64,000 bases of DNA, taken from Desulfoscipio gibsoniae DSM 7213. GTDB lineage: Bacteria; Bacillota; Desulfotomaculia; Desulfotomaculales; Desulfallaceae. Location: the NCBI RefSeq assembly GCF_000233715.2, contig NC_021184.1:1116001-1180000 (forward strand), read 5' to 3'. The notes below the pieces were generated by a model. That model was not told the origin of the DNA. It saw only the letters and a program-made list of their open reading frames with translations, and searched no databases. A program made the translations under genes and the position numbers. Positions 46,267-55,127 of the stretch are shown piece by piece; within the stretch, counting starts at the first letter, position 1, and each line of letters begins with the position of its first letter.

Positions 46267-46337
46267 ACGGTGTACAAAAATTAACTTGTTTGTAATGGTT
46301 ATTTTAAATGGAATTTAACGGAGGAGGCTTATGTTAT

Positions 46338-48284
46338 ATGGGAAAATATACAAAGCTTTTTACTCCAGCAAAAATCAATCAACTTGAACTTAAAAATAGG
46401 ATAATTAAGGCTCCCCAAACTACAGGCATGGGTGGAAAAGATGGAACAGTTACAGAGAGGTTAATCAAGTATTACAGTGAACAGGCCCGGGGGGGAGCTG
46501 GTTTAGTAATCGTTGGCTATGCTTGGGTTGATAATAATGCTAGTAAATCAGCCCAATGTCAGATTGGTATTGCGGATAATGAATTCATTCCCGGTCTTGC
46601 ATGGCTAGCACAAACCATTCAGTTAAATGGTGCTAAAGCGGCTATTCAATTGGAACATTGTGGCCGTCAAAAATTTCTTGGAACACCCCCTATTAAAGCC
46701 CCGTCCAGAATACCATGGGAAGAGCTTTATACTATGGGAGGGGCTGTCCCGGAGGAATTAACTTTCGAGGAGATTCAAGAGATTGTAAATGCTTTTGGTG
46801 ATGCTGCCAGGCGGGCACAATGGGCTGGTTTTGATATGGTGGAAGTACATGGGGCACATGGTTATTTAATAACTAATTTCTTATCTCCCAGAACCAATAA
46901 GCGTACAGATTGGTATGGTGGCTCACTTGAAAACCGCATGAGATTTCTTATGCAAATTATTGAGAATATTAGAAGAAAAGTTGGAGAAAGTTATCCGCTA
47001 AGTGTTAGATTAAGCGGAACTGAGTATGAACCTGATGGAGTTATGATCGAAGAAACAATTGAAGTTGCAAAAGCGTTGGAGAAAGCGGGTGTTGATATAC
47101 TCCATATATCAGGTGGGAACCACCACCAGATGGCTCATCAAGTAACGCCCATGTGTTTGCCTGCAGCGCATAATACTTGGGCAGCTGAAGCCGTGAAGAA
47201 AGAAGTAACTATACCCGTTATAGCATCCGGTTCTATTAATACACCTGATCTTGCCGAGGAGATACTTAATACCGGCAAGGCAGATTTTGTAGCTCTTGGA
47301 AGGCCCTTATTTGCCGACCCATATTTTGCTGAAAAAGCTAAGGAAGATAGACCAGAAGATATTGCGCCGTGTATAAGGTGTAACGAGTGTTTGGAACGAT
47401 CATTTTTTAAATTTCAGGCTGTACGATGTACCGTGAATGCAAGGTTAGGAAAAGAAGGCCAACTGGAGATAGTACCGGCAGTACGGTCCAAAAAAGTGGC
47501 AATTGTTGGTGGGGGACCGGCTGGAATGGAGGCAGCAAGAGTTTCAACCTTACGGGGGCATGATGTAACTCTTTTTGAGGGTAATAAGCTAGGTGGTAGA
47601 TTGGTTGAAGCTTCAGTGCCGGATTTTAAAGCTGACATTCGCCTACTTAATAACTATTTGATTACACAGATAAAGAAGCTCAATGTGAAAGTTGAATATC
47701 GTGAGGTGCTGCCTGAAGACATTAAAAACGCCCAGTACGACGCTGTTGTTATTGCTGCCGGGGCTAAACTGGAGAAGCCGGATATAACGGGAATAACCAA
47801 TCCAATTGTAACAGACTGTTTTGATGTGCTTAATGGTAAAGTAAAATTAGGCCAAAGGGTTATCGTTGTGGGAGCAGGACTTGTTGGTATAGATGTTGGA
47901 CTATTTGTAGCTGAGCAGGGCAGGGAAGTTTTGTTTATCATGGGCAGGGAAAACCCAAATGATTTTCTTAGTACTATTGACGCAGCAAGTCGGTCTGTTA
48001 TTGCCCAGCGCCTTGCCGAACTTAAATATAGTCTTTATGCAGGTAAACGTATTGAGGCGGTCCTTGACAATGCTATAACTGTAGTTGATAGATTTGGTTC
48101 TAAAGAAACGCTTTCAGCTGATACAGTAATATTGGCTAAGGGATTTATCCCACAAAAACAATTTGCAGAAAAACTTAAATCTATGATTGATATACCAGTT
48201 ATTTCAGTTGGTGATTGTGTTGCACCACGCAAAATATTTGATGCTATTCATGAAGGCTTTATAGCTGGAAGCTCAATATTATAG
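46338..48284 (+). CDS. old-yellow-enzyme-type reductase (2,4-dienoyl-CoA reductase FadH-like)
   Basis: A 648-residue protein. The N-terminal FMN TIM barrel (residues 1-350; HGAHGYLITNFLSPRTNKRTD near 175) is followed by cysteine ligands for a [4Fe-4S] cluster (CIRCNECLERS and VRCTVNARLG) and a C-terminal FAD/NAD(P) domain (VAIVGGGPAGMEAARV, VIVVGAGLVGIDVGLF). Such enzymes reduce unsaturated acyl-CoA or related enones with NAD(P)H. The ATG at 46338 is chosen, with GGAGGAGG upstream. It could act in beta-oxidation of ring-derived or unsaturated acids. No regulator of its own is seen. Confidence 0.85.
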   Translation: MGKYTKLFTPAKINQLELKNRIIKAPQTTGMGGKDGTVTERLIKYYSEQARGGAGLVIVGYAWVDNNASKSAQCQIGIADNEFIPGLAWLAQTIQLNGAKAAIQLEHCGRQKFLGTPPIKAPSRIPWEELYTMGGAVPEELTFEEIQEIVNAFGDAARRAQWAGFDMVEVHGAHGYLITNFLSPRTNKRTDWYGGSLENRMRFLMQIIENIRRKVGESYPLSVRLSGTEYEPDGVMIEETIEVAKALEKAGVDILHISGGNHHQMAHQVTPMCLPAAHNTWAAEAVKKEVTIPVIASGSINTPDLAEEILNTGKADFVALGRPLFADPYFAEKAKEDRPEDIAPCIRCNECLERSFFKFQAVRCTVNARLGKEGQLEIVPAVRSKKVAIVGGGPAGMEAARVSTLRGHDVTLFEGNKLGGRLVEASVPDFKADIRLLNNYLITQIKKLNVKVEYREVLPEDIKNAQYDAVVIAAGAKLEKPDITGITNPIVTDCFDVLNGKVKLGQRVIVVGAGLVGIDVGLFVAEQGREVLFIMGRENPNDFLSTIDAASRSVIAQRLAELKYSLYAGKRIEAVLDNAITVVDRFGSKETLSADTVILAKGFIPQKQFAEKLKSMIDIPVISVGDCVAPRKIFDAIHEGFIAGSSIL

Positions 48285-48309
48285 AATTTTTTATAATTTA
48301 TAAGTTTAG

Positions 48310-48497
48310 CTATTGATCCACGGTGCCTGCCCCTGGATCAATTCCTATCGGAGTCGGTTATCCCGGTCAGGCTGTAATAAATTAGTTCAGTGCTACCGTG
48401 GCCGAACTTGCACTTATCGCCTTAGAAATAACCGCCTGCTCGGCTGATAAAAATAAATGGTATATTAGAAAGTTTTACCGTAAGTTAACTGAATAAT
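48310..48497 (+). pseudogene. decayed third copy of the ATC-hydrolase-like gene
   Basis: The DNA can be aligned along most of its length with the 3' 200 bases of the gene at 37397: the stretch coding DACPW, the GQC/GCD block and the end with KFY and LTE are recognisable, but there are deletions, substitutions and stop codons (for example TAATAAATTAG near 48376). No 5' half is present. It is clearly non-coding now. Confidence 0.82.
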
Positions 48498-48508
48498 GGT
48501 TGTGTAGG

Positions 48509-48554
48509 GTAGGTTAAGTAAAAAAGCCCTTTGGGCATTTTTCACTTAACCTAC
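48509..48554. terminator. bidirectional terminator
   Basis: A near-perfect 21-bp stem (GTAGGTTAAGTAAAAAAGCCC with its complement ending at 48554) and a three-base loop, with A and T runs built into the arms so that it can work on both strands. It separates the OYE-type gene side from the leftward sigma-54 activator, whose stop is four bases away. Confidence 0.85.
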
Positions 48555-48557
48555 TTA

Positions 48558-50285
48558 TTATTCGAGTTCAATATTATAATTTAGAATCTTTCGGTATAGA
48601 CTACGTACACTTATACCTAGGATTTCCGCTACTTTTATTTTATTGCCCTCATATTTATTAAGTGTTTCTATTATATAATTTTCTTCGGCTTTTGCTACTA
48701 CTTCAGCCAAGGTTTTTTCTTTTAAAACACTACCGGTTGGAATATCTTTGGGTATAGGCAATGGCATATCAATAATATCTATACTTTCTTTTTCAGACAG
48801 AACTAGTAAGCTTTTAACAATGTTGGCTAATTCACGTACATTTCCGGGCCAGTCATATTTTTGCAGGCCTAATAGCGCCAATGGAGTAAAATACTTCTTA
48901 TTATCTGTTAACATGTTTTCACGGTTTAAAAAATAATTGGCCAGCAGAGGAATGTCCTCAAGGCGGTCTCGCAGAGGGGGTAAACTTATTTTAAATACGT
49001 TGAGTCGGTAATATAAATCTTTTCTAAATTTTCTTTGCATTACCTCATTCTCTAAATTTCGATTGGTGGCGGCAATAATACGTATATTCACCCTAATTTC
49101 CTTAGTGTCCCCCAACCGGCGGAAGGAACCGGTTTCCAAAATCCTTAACAATTTAGACTGCATAGCCAGGCTCATTTCTCCTATTTCGTCAATGAAAAAT
49201 GTGCTGTTGTTAGCTATTTCGAAAAGCCCTCGTTTTTCATGTTCCGCTCCTGTAAAAGCGCCTTTGGCATAGCCGAACAATTCGCTTTCCAGGAGATTGT
49301 CCTGAAAAGCCGCGGCATTTATAGCGACAAAAGGTTTACCGGTTCGTGTGCTGTTATTATGTATTTCCTGTGCTACGAGCTCCTTGCCGGTACCGCTTTC
49401 ACCTTCGATAATGACCGGGTAAGGGTAGGGGGCAATACGCTTAATAACTTCAATAACTTGTTTTATTTTTGCGCTGTTGCCGATAATGACGTTATCAGAA
49501 GAAAGTATTTTTATTTTTGCGGTTACATCTTCCGCAATACACAGTAGTCCAGCCAGGGAGCCATCGGTTTTGTTAAGGGGAATACCTTTAATGTTCATAT
49601 AAATTTCTTTGTCCCCCCGATAAGTTGAATAGCGAAAGTTGAAAAGTTCGAAGGGTTCGCCTTGAAGTCCCCGGTTCAAATATTGCGTTAAACCCAGTTC
49701 CATTGATTTTGGTACATCAAGCCAGTTCAGGCCGATTACTTTTTCCTTACTGGCCTGGGCGAGACGTAAATGTTCAGGGTTTGTGCTGGTAATAGTGCCA
49801 TAGCGATCCAAACAAAAGATAGCTAGATTTGTGCCATTACCTGCCGATCCCATTTCGGCATACTGGCTCGAAATGGCTTCTTCCACTGTTCTCGAGCAGT
49901 TAACCGGCTCCACAATCTCCAGAACATGGGCTACAGCGCCGTAACGATCCCAGATGGGTACTGTAGTAAACCGATAGTCTTTAATTTCGCCATCTCTGGT
50001 AAAAGCTTTTTTAATATAATACTCCACTTTCCCATGCAAAAAGGTTTTAACTGCCGGACAACCTTTAGGTGGGCTTTCGGCCCCGTGGTGTATTTTATAA
50101 CAACCGGAACGAAATTTATTTATGGGTCCGAACCAGGTACGGAACATGTCATTACACCAGATTAACTCCATATCCTCGTCTATAATTGATACGGCCACTG
50201 ATAGTTTTTTCTTTAGAAAGCGTTCCAGTTTAGGTGATAATAAAATTTGGCGTTTTCTTGCCGGCTGCTTTGACACTTGTGTCAT
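48558..50285 (-). CDS. sigma-54-dependent activator with two PAS-like domains
   Basis: A 575-residue NtrC-family activator. The first PAS-like domain (about residues 25-130; AVSIIDEDMELIWCN) has several cysteines (GCYKIHHG, GCPAVKTF), so it may hold a metal or sense redox. A second PAS (about 150-260) precedes the AAA+ domain with Walker A GESGTGKE, sigma-54 loop GAFTGA and FFIDEIGEM, and a Fis-type HTH (NKIKVAEILGISVRSLYRKI). AAAGGGGTG precedes the ATG. It is divergent from the mutase operon, which has a -24/-12 promoter, making that operon the likely target. Confidence 0.87.
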   Translation of the reverse strand: MTQVSKQPARKRQILLSPKLERFLKKKLSVAVSIIDEDMELIWCNDMFRTWFGPINKFRSGCYKIHHGAESPPKGCPAVKTFLHGKVEYYIKKAFTRDGEIKDYRFTTVPIWDRYGAVAHVLEIVEPVNCSRTVEEAISSQYAEMGSAGNGTNLAIFCLDRYGTITSTNPEHLRLAQASKEKVIGLNWLDVPKSMELGLTQYLNRGLQGEPFELFNFRYSTYRGDKEIYMNIKGIPLNKTDGSLAGLLCIAEDVTAKIKILSSDNVIIGNSAKIKQVIEVIKRIAPYPYPVIIEGESGTGKELVAQEIHNNSTRTGKPFVAINAAAFQDNLLESELFGYAKGAFTGAEHEKRGLFEIANNSTFFIDEIGEMSLAMQSKLLRILETGSFRRLGDTKEIRVNIRIIAATNRNLENEVMQRKFRKDLYYRLNVFKISLPPLRDRLEDIPLLANYFLNRENMLTDNKKYFTPLALLGLQKYDWPGNVRELANIVKSLLVLSEKESIDIIDMPLPIPKDIPTGSVLKEKTLAEVVAKAEENYIIETLNKYEGNKIKVAEILGISVRSLYRKILNYNIELE

Positions 50286-50354
50286 TGTATTTTATCACCC
50301 CTTTATAAATTTAAATATTCATCCGAATTGAATTTAATTTAAATTTATTTACAG

Positions 50355-50388
50355 TAACCAAGGATTTTTAAAAAGGAATCCTTGGTTA
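50355..50388. promoter_or_regulatory. inverted repeat in the divergent regulator-mutase gap
   Basis: TAACCAAGGATT (50355-50366) and AATCCTTGGTTA (50377-50388) form a perfect 12-bp dyad with a 10-base centre, 70 bases upstream of the activator start and 310 bases before the -24 box. It may be an enhancer site for the activator; a transcription terminator is the alternative. Confidence 0.5.
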
Positions 50389-50699
50389 TGTTTAAAAATA
50401 GTAGTTAAATATTATTAAATATTCTAAATTTAGTGAAAACAATTCGCTTTTTAGCGCTGAAAATCCTGCAGAGATCTAAAGTATATCTACTTAAAGTGGT
50501 TTTTCCTAATAACCAAAATCACACATAAAAAATATATAGTGACAATTATGGCACTTTCTTTGTATGTTGAAGCTTTAAATTAATAGATTTTGCCAGCTAT
50601 TTCATTGCCCTGCTTCTTTAAAAAAAACTTATACCCGTTTAATTCTGTATAATACAAATCCCCTGCCGATTTTTACTGTTTAACTTTTAAAAGGATATA

Positions 50700-50715
50700 T
50701 GGTATTTGCCTTGCT
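50700..50715 (+). promoter_or_regulatory. sigma-54 promoter of the mutase operon
   Basis: TGGTATTTGCCTTGCT has GG (50701-50702) and GC (50713-50714) at -24/-12 spacing and a perfect TTGCT. Start of transcription near 50726, about 70 bases before the mutase gene. Beyond this box and the dyad, 50286-50793 shows no gene. Confidence 0.65.
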
Positions 50716-50793
50716 TTATTAAGTAGTCAATGGTTGTCGTTTAGCAAATTGTGACTTTATTATTATGGGCTATTATTTAGGAGGGGGTTTCTT

Positions 50794-52434
50794 TTGAAAA
50801 ACAACAATTCAATTTACAGTACCTATTTGGAAGGGGAAAAGTTAGGGAGGATAGAAACACCGTCGGGCATACCTATTAAGGATGTTTATTTTCCCGCACA
50901 TATTAACAACCTGAACTATGACAATGATCTTGGTAAGCCAGGTGAGTTCCCGTTTACCCGGGGAGTTTACCCCAACATGTATCGCGGCAGGTTCTGGACC
51001 AGGCGGTTTCAGGTAGGGTTTGGTACACCACAAGAAACCAACGAGCGCCTTAAGTTTTTATTTAAAGAGGGGCAAACCGGCTTTACTATGACTATTGATT
51101 TACCTACTTCATATGGCTTTGATTCAGATGACCCCATTTCCGAAGGCGAGGTTGGAGTTACTGGAGTAGCAATTTCCACGGTTGAGGATTTGGAGGCTAT
51201 TTTTAATGGTTTTTCACCGGATCAGGTTAGTTGTTCCCTATCTATTCGCCCGCCGGTATCAGCGGTTACCCTTTCTATGCTAGCAGTCTTGGCGGATCGG
51301 CGAGGTATTCCTTATAAAAATATTATTGGTACCCAGCAAAACGATCCATTTTACCAGATGAGCGGGGGACCGTTGCAAACAACTACTCAATTTTTTCCGT
51401 TAGACGGTATCATTCGCTTAAACCAGGATATCATTGAATTTATGGCCAAGAATTTCCCCAAACTGAACTGGATGGTGACAAATGCCTATAACCTTAGGGA
51501 AACTGGTATTACTGCCGTTCAAGAAGGGGCTTTTGCTCTGTCCCATGCTTTTAATATTTTTGAACTGGCCGTTAGTAGGGGTTTGAATGTCGATGAATTT
51601 GCGCCGAGGGCATCTTTCTTCTGCTCATGCGGTATTGACTTTTTTGAAGAAATCGCCAAGTTCCGGGCAATGCGAAGAATTTACGCCCGAACCATGAAGG
51701 AACGTTTCGGGGCTAAAAATGAGCGTTCCTGGAAATTCCGTTCCTCCGTGCAAACTGCCGGAAATTCTCTAACAACCCAACAGCCCTTTAATAATGTAAT
51801 TCGGACCACGATGGAGGCATTGGCAAGTATCTTCGGTGGGCTTCAGTCCATCCAAGTAGCTTCGTATGATGAGGGGTTAGGCCTTCCCACAGAGGAATCT
51901 TCACGTATAGCCCTTCGGGTTCAGCAGATTATAGGCTATGAAACCGGGGTCACCCAAACCGTGGATCCGCTGGCCGGGTCATATTACCTGGAAAGTTTAA
52001 CGAAAGAAATGGAGGAAAATATCTTAGAACTTATGGAGAAGGTTGAATCCAGGGGTGGGATGATCGAATGCATCAGATCCGGATGGCTGGAGAATGAAAT
52101 ATTACGGGCTAGAGTTAAAAACCAACGTGAAATCGAGAACGATGAAAAGGTCTTGGTAGGGGTAAACAAATTCAAGGTGGAAGAGGAACCTGAAATAAAG
52201 ATTCATTCCATTCGCTCAGATGAATGGGGAGCGGCCAGGGCAGCTTATCTAAAAGAGTATCGGGCAAACCGTGAACAAAAACGGGTGGCGGAAACGTTAA
52301 AAAATGTTGAGTTAAACATGAAGACCAGCAAGAACATGATTTCTATTATCATGGAAGCGTTGAAAGCCCGGGCTACCATGGGGGAAATCCATCAGGCCAT
52401 GCGTGATGCAACGGGGTTTAAAATTCAACTATAA
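50794..52434 (+). CDS. B12-dependent acyl-CoA mutase, large subunit (divergent clade)
   Basis: A 546-residue protein of the methylmalonyl-CoA mutase large-subunit family, the length of the separate substrate-binding subunits of isobutyryl- and 2-hydroxyisobutyryl-CoA mutases. Family blocks: MYRGRFWTRR, GFDSDDPISEGEVG, VDEFAPRASFF, DPLAGSYYLE. However, the usual GYHxxEAG motif reads AYNLRETG (Asn233 in place of the conserved catalytic His), RxHxQT reads RSSVQT, and QSLHTN reads QSIQVA. So the substrate or chemistry is probably unusual. TTG start after GAGGGGG. Its B12-binding partner and a CoA ligase follow. Confidence 0.82.
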   Translation: MKNNNSIYSTYLEGEKLGRIETPSGIPIKDVYFPAHINNLNYDNDLGKPGEFPFTRGVYPNMYRGRFWTRRFQVGFGTPQETNERLKFLFKEGQTGFTMTIDLPTSYGFDSDDPISEGEVGVTGVAISTVEDLEAIFNGFSPDQVSCSLSIRPPVSAVTLSMLAVLADRRGIPYKNIIGTQQNDPFYQMSGGPLQTTTQFFPLDGIIRLNQDIIEFMAKNFPKLNWMVTNAYNLRETGITAVQEGAFALSHAFNIFELAVSRGLNVDEFAPRASFFCSCGIDFFEEIAKFRAMRRIYARTMKERFGAKNERSWKFRSSVQTAGNSLTTQQPFNNVIRTTMEALASIFGGLQSIQVASYDEGLGLPTEESSRIALRVQQIIGYETGVTQTVDPLAGSYYLESLTKEMEENILELMEKVESRGGMIECIRSGWLENEILRARVKNQREIENDEKVLVGVNKFKVEEEPEIKIHSIRSDEWGAARAAYLKEYRANREQKRVAETLKNVELNMKTSKNMISIIMEALKARATMGEIHQAMRDATGFKIQL

Positions 52435-52454
52435 AAAGAATGGAGGGAGCGGTT

Positions 52455-52841
52455 TTGAAAAAATATAAAAAAATACTATTGGCAAAAATGGGGCTTGATT
52501 GCCATGATACGGGTATTGTTACTATGGCCCAACTTCTCCGCGATGCCGGTTTTGAGGTGATTTATCTTGGATTGCATAATACTCCCGAAAAGGTATTGCG
52601 GATAGCTCAGGATGAGGATGTTAGTGTTATTGGAATAAGTTTCTTATCCGGGCAACATTTAGTTCAAATGAAAAAATTAATGGATTTAATAAACCAATCT
52701 CAGGATAAATTTATTGTTCTGGCAGGTGGAGTAATCCCTAAGGAGGATATTCCTAAATTGCTTAATCTGGGAGTGGCCAGAGTTTTTGGCCCCGGTACAA
52801 TGAGTAGTGAGATAGCTGGTTTTATCCAGGGTACCTTGTGA
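52455..52841 (+). CDS. B12-binding small subunit of the acyl-CoA mutase
   Basis: A 128-residue cobalamin-binding domain with the base-off DxHxxG motif (LDCHDTG, His17), SxL-type loop FLSGQH and GG region LAGGVIPKED, then VFGPGT. It binds adenosylcobalamin through the His and sits on the large subunit. The TTG at 52455 is preferred because GGAGGG lies seven bases before it; an ATG at 52440 has no ribosome site. No MeaB/ArgK-type GTPase chaperone gene is in the window. Confidence 0.85.
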   Translation: MKKYKKILLAKMGLDCHDTGIVTMAQLLRDAGFEVIYLGLHNTPEKVLRIAQDEDVSVIGISFLSGQHLVQMKKLMDLINQSQDKFIVLAGGVIPKEDIPKLLNLGVARVFGPGTMSSEIAGFIQGTL

Positions 52842-52861
52842 GGGCTTAAGGGGGAATTAGT

Positions 52862-54412
52862 ATGAACCTTGGTGATATACCTAGAAGAAATAGTTTGCGC
52901 TTTCCTTATAAAAAGGCGCTGGTTTTCGGGGATGTCTCATTGTCCTGGTGTCAAGTTAACGAGCGAGTAAATGCATTGGTATATGCCCTGCGTGACCGGG
53001 GGATTCAAAAAGGTGATCGCGTCGGCATCTTGATGGAAAACTGCCATCAGTACTTGGAAACTTATTGGGCTTTGGCAAAGTCCGGAGCTATTGCAGTACC
53101 TTTAAATTACCGGCTGTCGATTTATGAAACTAAGGAATTGTTGTGTTCAGCAGAGCCTAAAGCATTAATTGTAGGGGAAGAGTATGTTGGTAAGATGCAA
53201 GATCTCCGCGACTCTGGTATTGATATAGGATGCGTGATCGGTGTCGGTAATGTATCAGATCAAATAGAAAACTATGAGTCCCTATTGCTTAAGTATCCAA
53301 CTAATGAACCTGAATCCATTGGTAAAGAGGATGATATTTTTGCAATCTTTTACACCAGCGGAACTACTGGGCTACCCAAGGGCGCAATGGTTAGCAACCG
53401 GAATCTGGAGGCTAATTGTTTTAACCAGTTTTATGCAGATAAGAGTAGCTACGACGATATAAATTTGGTGGCTACCCCGTTATACCATATGGGCGCTGTA
53501 TTTATGGCTACCACCTATTCTTACCTGGGATGTACCAACAATATACTTAAGCATTTTACCCCCCGGGGTGCCTTGGAAATTATTCAAAGAGAAAAGGTTA
53601 CGGTATGTCTTTTAATTCCCACTATGATCAATATGCTTTTAAATCATCCCAACATTAACAATTATGACCTGACTAGTCTAAGACTAATCTTCTATGGCGG
53701 GGGTCCTATGCATGTTCAGGTGTTAAAGAAAGCTATTGACCTTATAGGGTGTGGTTTTACCCAAGGGTATGGCCTTACGGAGACATTAGAGGCAACTTTT
53801 TTGGTCAGCGAAGACCATGTTCTGGAAGGAACAGAAAAACAGCAACAGAGGCTTTACTCCGCGGGAAGAGAGGCTCTATCGGCCGAGGTGCGAACTATTG
53901 ACTATAATGGCAACGATTTGCCACCGGGGGAAGTCGGTGAGGTTTTAATTAAGAGCCGTTCTGTAATTAGGGGCTACTGGAAAATGCCCGAGCTTACTGC
54001 GGAAACAATTAAGAACGACTGGTTTTATACAGGCGATTTGGGATATCTCGATGAAGAAAGATATCTGTTTATCGTTGACCGGAAAAAAGACATGATTATC
54101 AGCGGTGGGGTAAATATCTACCCCAAAGAAATAGAAGAAGTTATTTATACAAACCCAGCTGTCCTGGAAGCGGCGGTTATAGGTATTCCCGATGAATTAT
54201 GGGGTGAATCTGTAAAAGCACTGGTAGTTCTCAAAGACGGGTGTCGCATAAGTGAGGATGAGCTTATCGAGTATTGCAAGCAGCATATGGCCAGCTATAA
54301 AAAACCAAAATATGTAGAATTTTTATCGTCTTTACCCAAAAACCCTACCGGTAAAATTCTAAAGCGTGTGCTGCGCGAAAAATACTGGGAGGGACATGTA
54401 AGAAGTGTTTAA
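52862..54412 (+). CDS. AMP-forming acyl-CoA ligase, copy 2
   Basis: A 516-residue ANL-superfamily ligase: P-loop YTSGTTGLPKGA near residue 166, GYGLTETLEATF, YTGDLGYLDEERYLFIVDRKKD and NPTGKILKRVL at the end. Distinct from the ligase at 43976. Its place after the mutase genes recalls 2-hydroxyisobutyryl-CoA operons, where a ligase makes the mutase substrate. ATG after AAGGGGG. The substrate is unknown. Confidence 0.85.
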   Translation: MNLGDIPRRNSLRFPYKKALVFGDVSLSWCQVNERVNALVYALRDRGIQKGDRVGILMENCHQYLETYWALAKSGAIAVPLNYRLSIYETKELLCSAEPKALIVGEEYVGKMQDLRDSGIDIGCVIGVGNVSDQIENYESLLLKYPTNEPESIGKEDDIFAIFYTSGTTGLPKGAMVSNRNLEANCFNQFYADKSSYDDINLVATPLYHMGAVFMATTYSYLGCTNNILKHFTPRGALEIIQREKVTVCLLIPTMINMLLNHPNINNYDLTSLRLIFYGGGPMHVQVLKKAIDLIGCGFTQGYGLTETLEATFLVSEDHVLEGTEKQQQRLYSAGREALSAEVRTIDYNGNDLPPGEVGEVLIKSRSVIRGYWKMPELTAETIKNDWFYTGDLGYLDEERYLFIVDRKKDMIISGGVNIYPKEIEEVIYTNPAVLEAAVIGIPDELWGESVKALVVLKDGCRISEDELIEYCKQHMASYKKPKYVEFLSSLPKNPTGKILKRVLREKYWEGHVRSV

Positions 54413-54464
54413 AAATGTGACTTATTGCTGTAAAATTCAGAATTTTCAGTAAGGAGGGGGAAGC

Positions 54465-55106
54465 ATGAGAAGAAACGACCTTGTCCAACATCCCCTAAAC
54501 TTAGCTATTGATGCCATTAACCGGGGAAACCAGGAGAATGCACTTGTTTTTACCAGGCAAATTTGGGAGGAGGGCCGTCCACTCCACGATCTTTATGGTG
54601 ATATGGCCGGTTTATTTTGCACTTATATTGCCGACAAGCTCGGAGAGGAAGCGGTGGAAGATGCCTGGCGTTTCGTGGGAGAGCAGCTATGGAGGCCTTT
54701 GTTAATGTACATTAAGGATAATGGGGGTACAAAGGCGCTGGTGGATATTTACGCCGCATTTCTCAGGTCGCATGGCCATGATTTTTACGTGGAGCAGGAT
54801 GATGAAAAGACTGTTTTTGTAATGAAGTACTGCGCCAGCGGGGGACGGATGATCAAAGAAGGTAAAAACGATAATAGCAACCGCCATTCAGTGAACATCG
54901 GCACTACCCGTAAAAAATATCCATGGGGCTTCAACATGGAAGGTTTATCCTACTACTGTGTACACACACCTTTATGGATGGATATTTTACCTCGGGAATG
55001 GGGGTGGGATGTTTTTAAATCTGAATTCGGGCGCCAGTTTGACGAGTTGGGAAACCCGGTTGATGAACCATGTAAGGCTACCATTTATCATAAGCCACGT
55101 TCTTAA
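54465..55106 (+). CDS. protein of unknown function, possibly distant ATC-hydrolase-like
   Basis: A 213-residue soluble protein that I do not recognise with confidence. Its layout (helical N-terminal half with DLYGDMAGLFC, then VFVMKYCASGGRM, YYCVHTPLW and PCKATIYHKP) parallels the proteins at 10146 and 37397, with Cys residues in similar places, so a distant kinship is possible. GGAGGGGG precedes the ATG. It is between a CoA ligase and a HyuAB pair and probably acts with them. Confidence 0.5.
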   Translation: MRRNDLVQHPLNLAIDAINRGNQENALVFTRQIWEEGRPLHDLYGDMAGLFCTYIADKLGEEAVEDAWRFVGEQLWRPLLMYIKDNGGTKALVDIYAAFLRSHGHDFYVEQDDEKTVFVMKYCASGGRMIKEGKNDNSNRHSVNIGTTRKKYPWGFNMEGLSYYCVHTPLWMDILPREWGWDVFKSEFGRQFDELGNPVDEPCKATIYHKPRS

Positions 55107-55127
55107 AACGTATGGGGGGGAAAAGGG

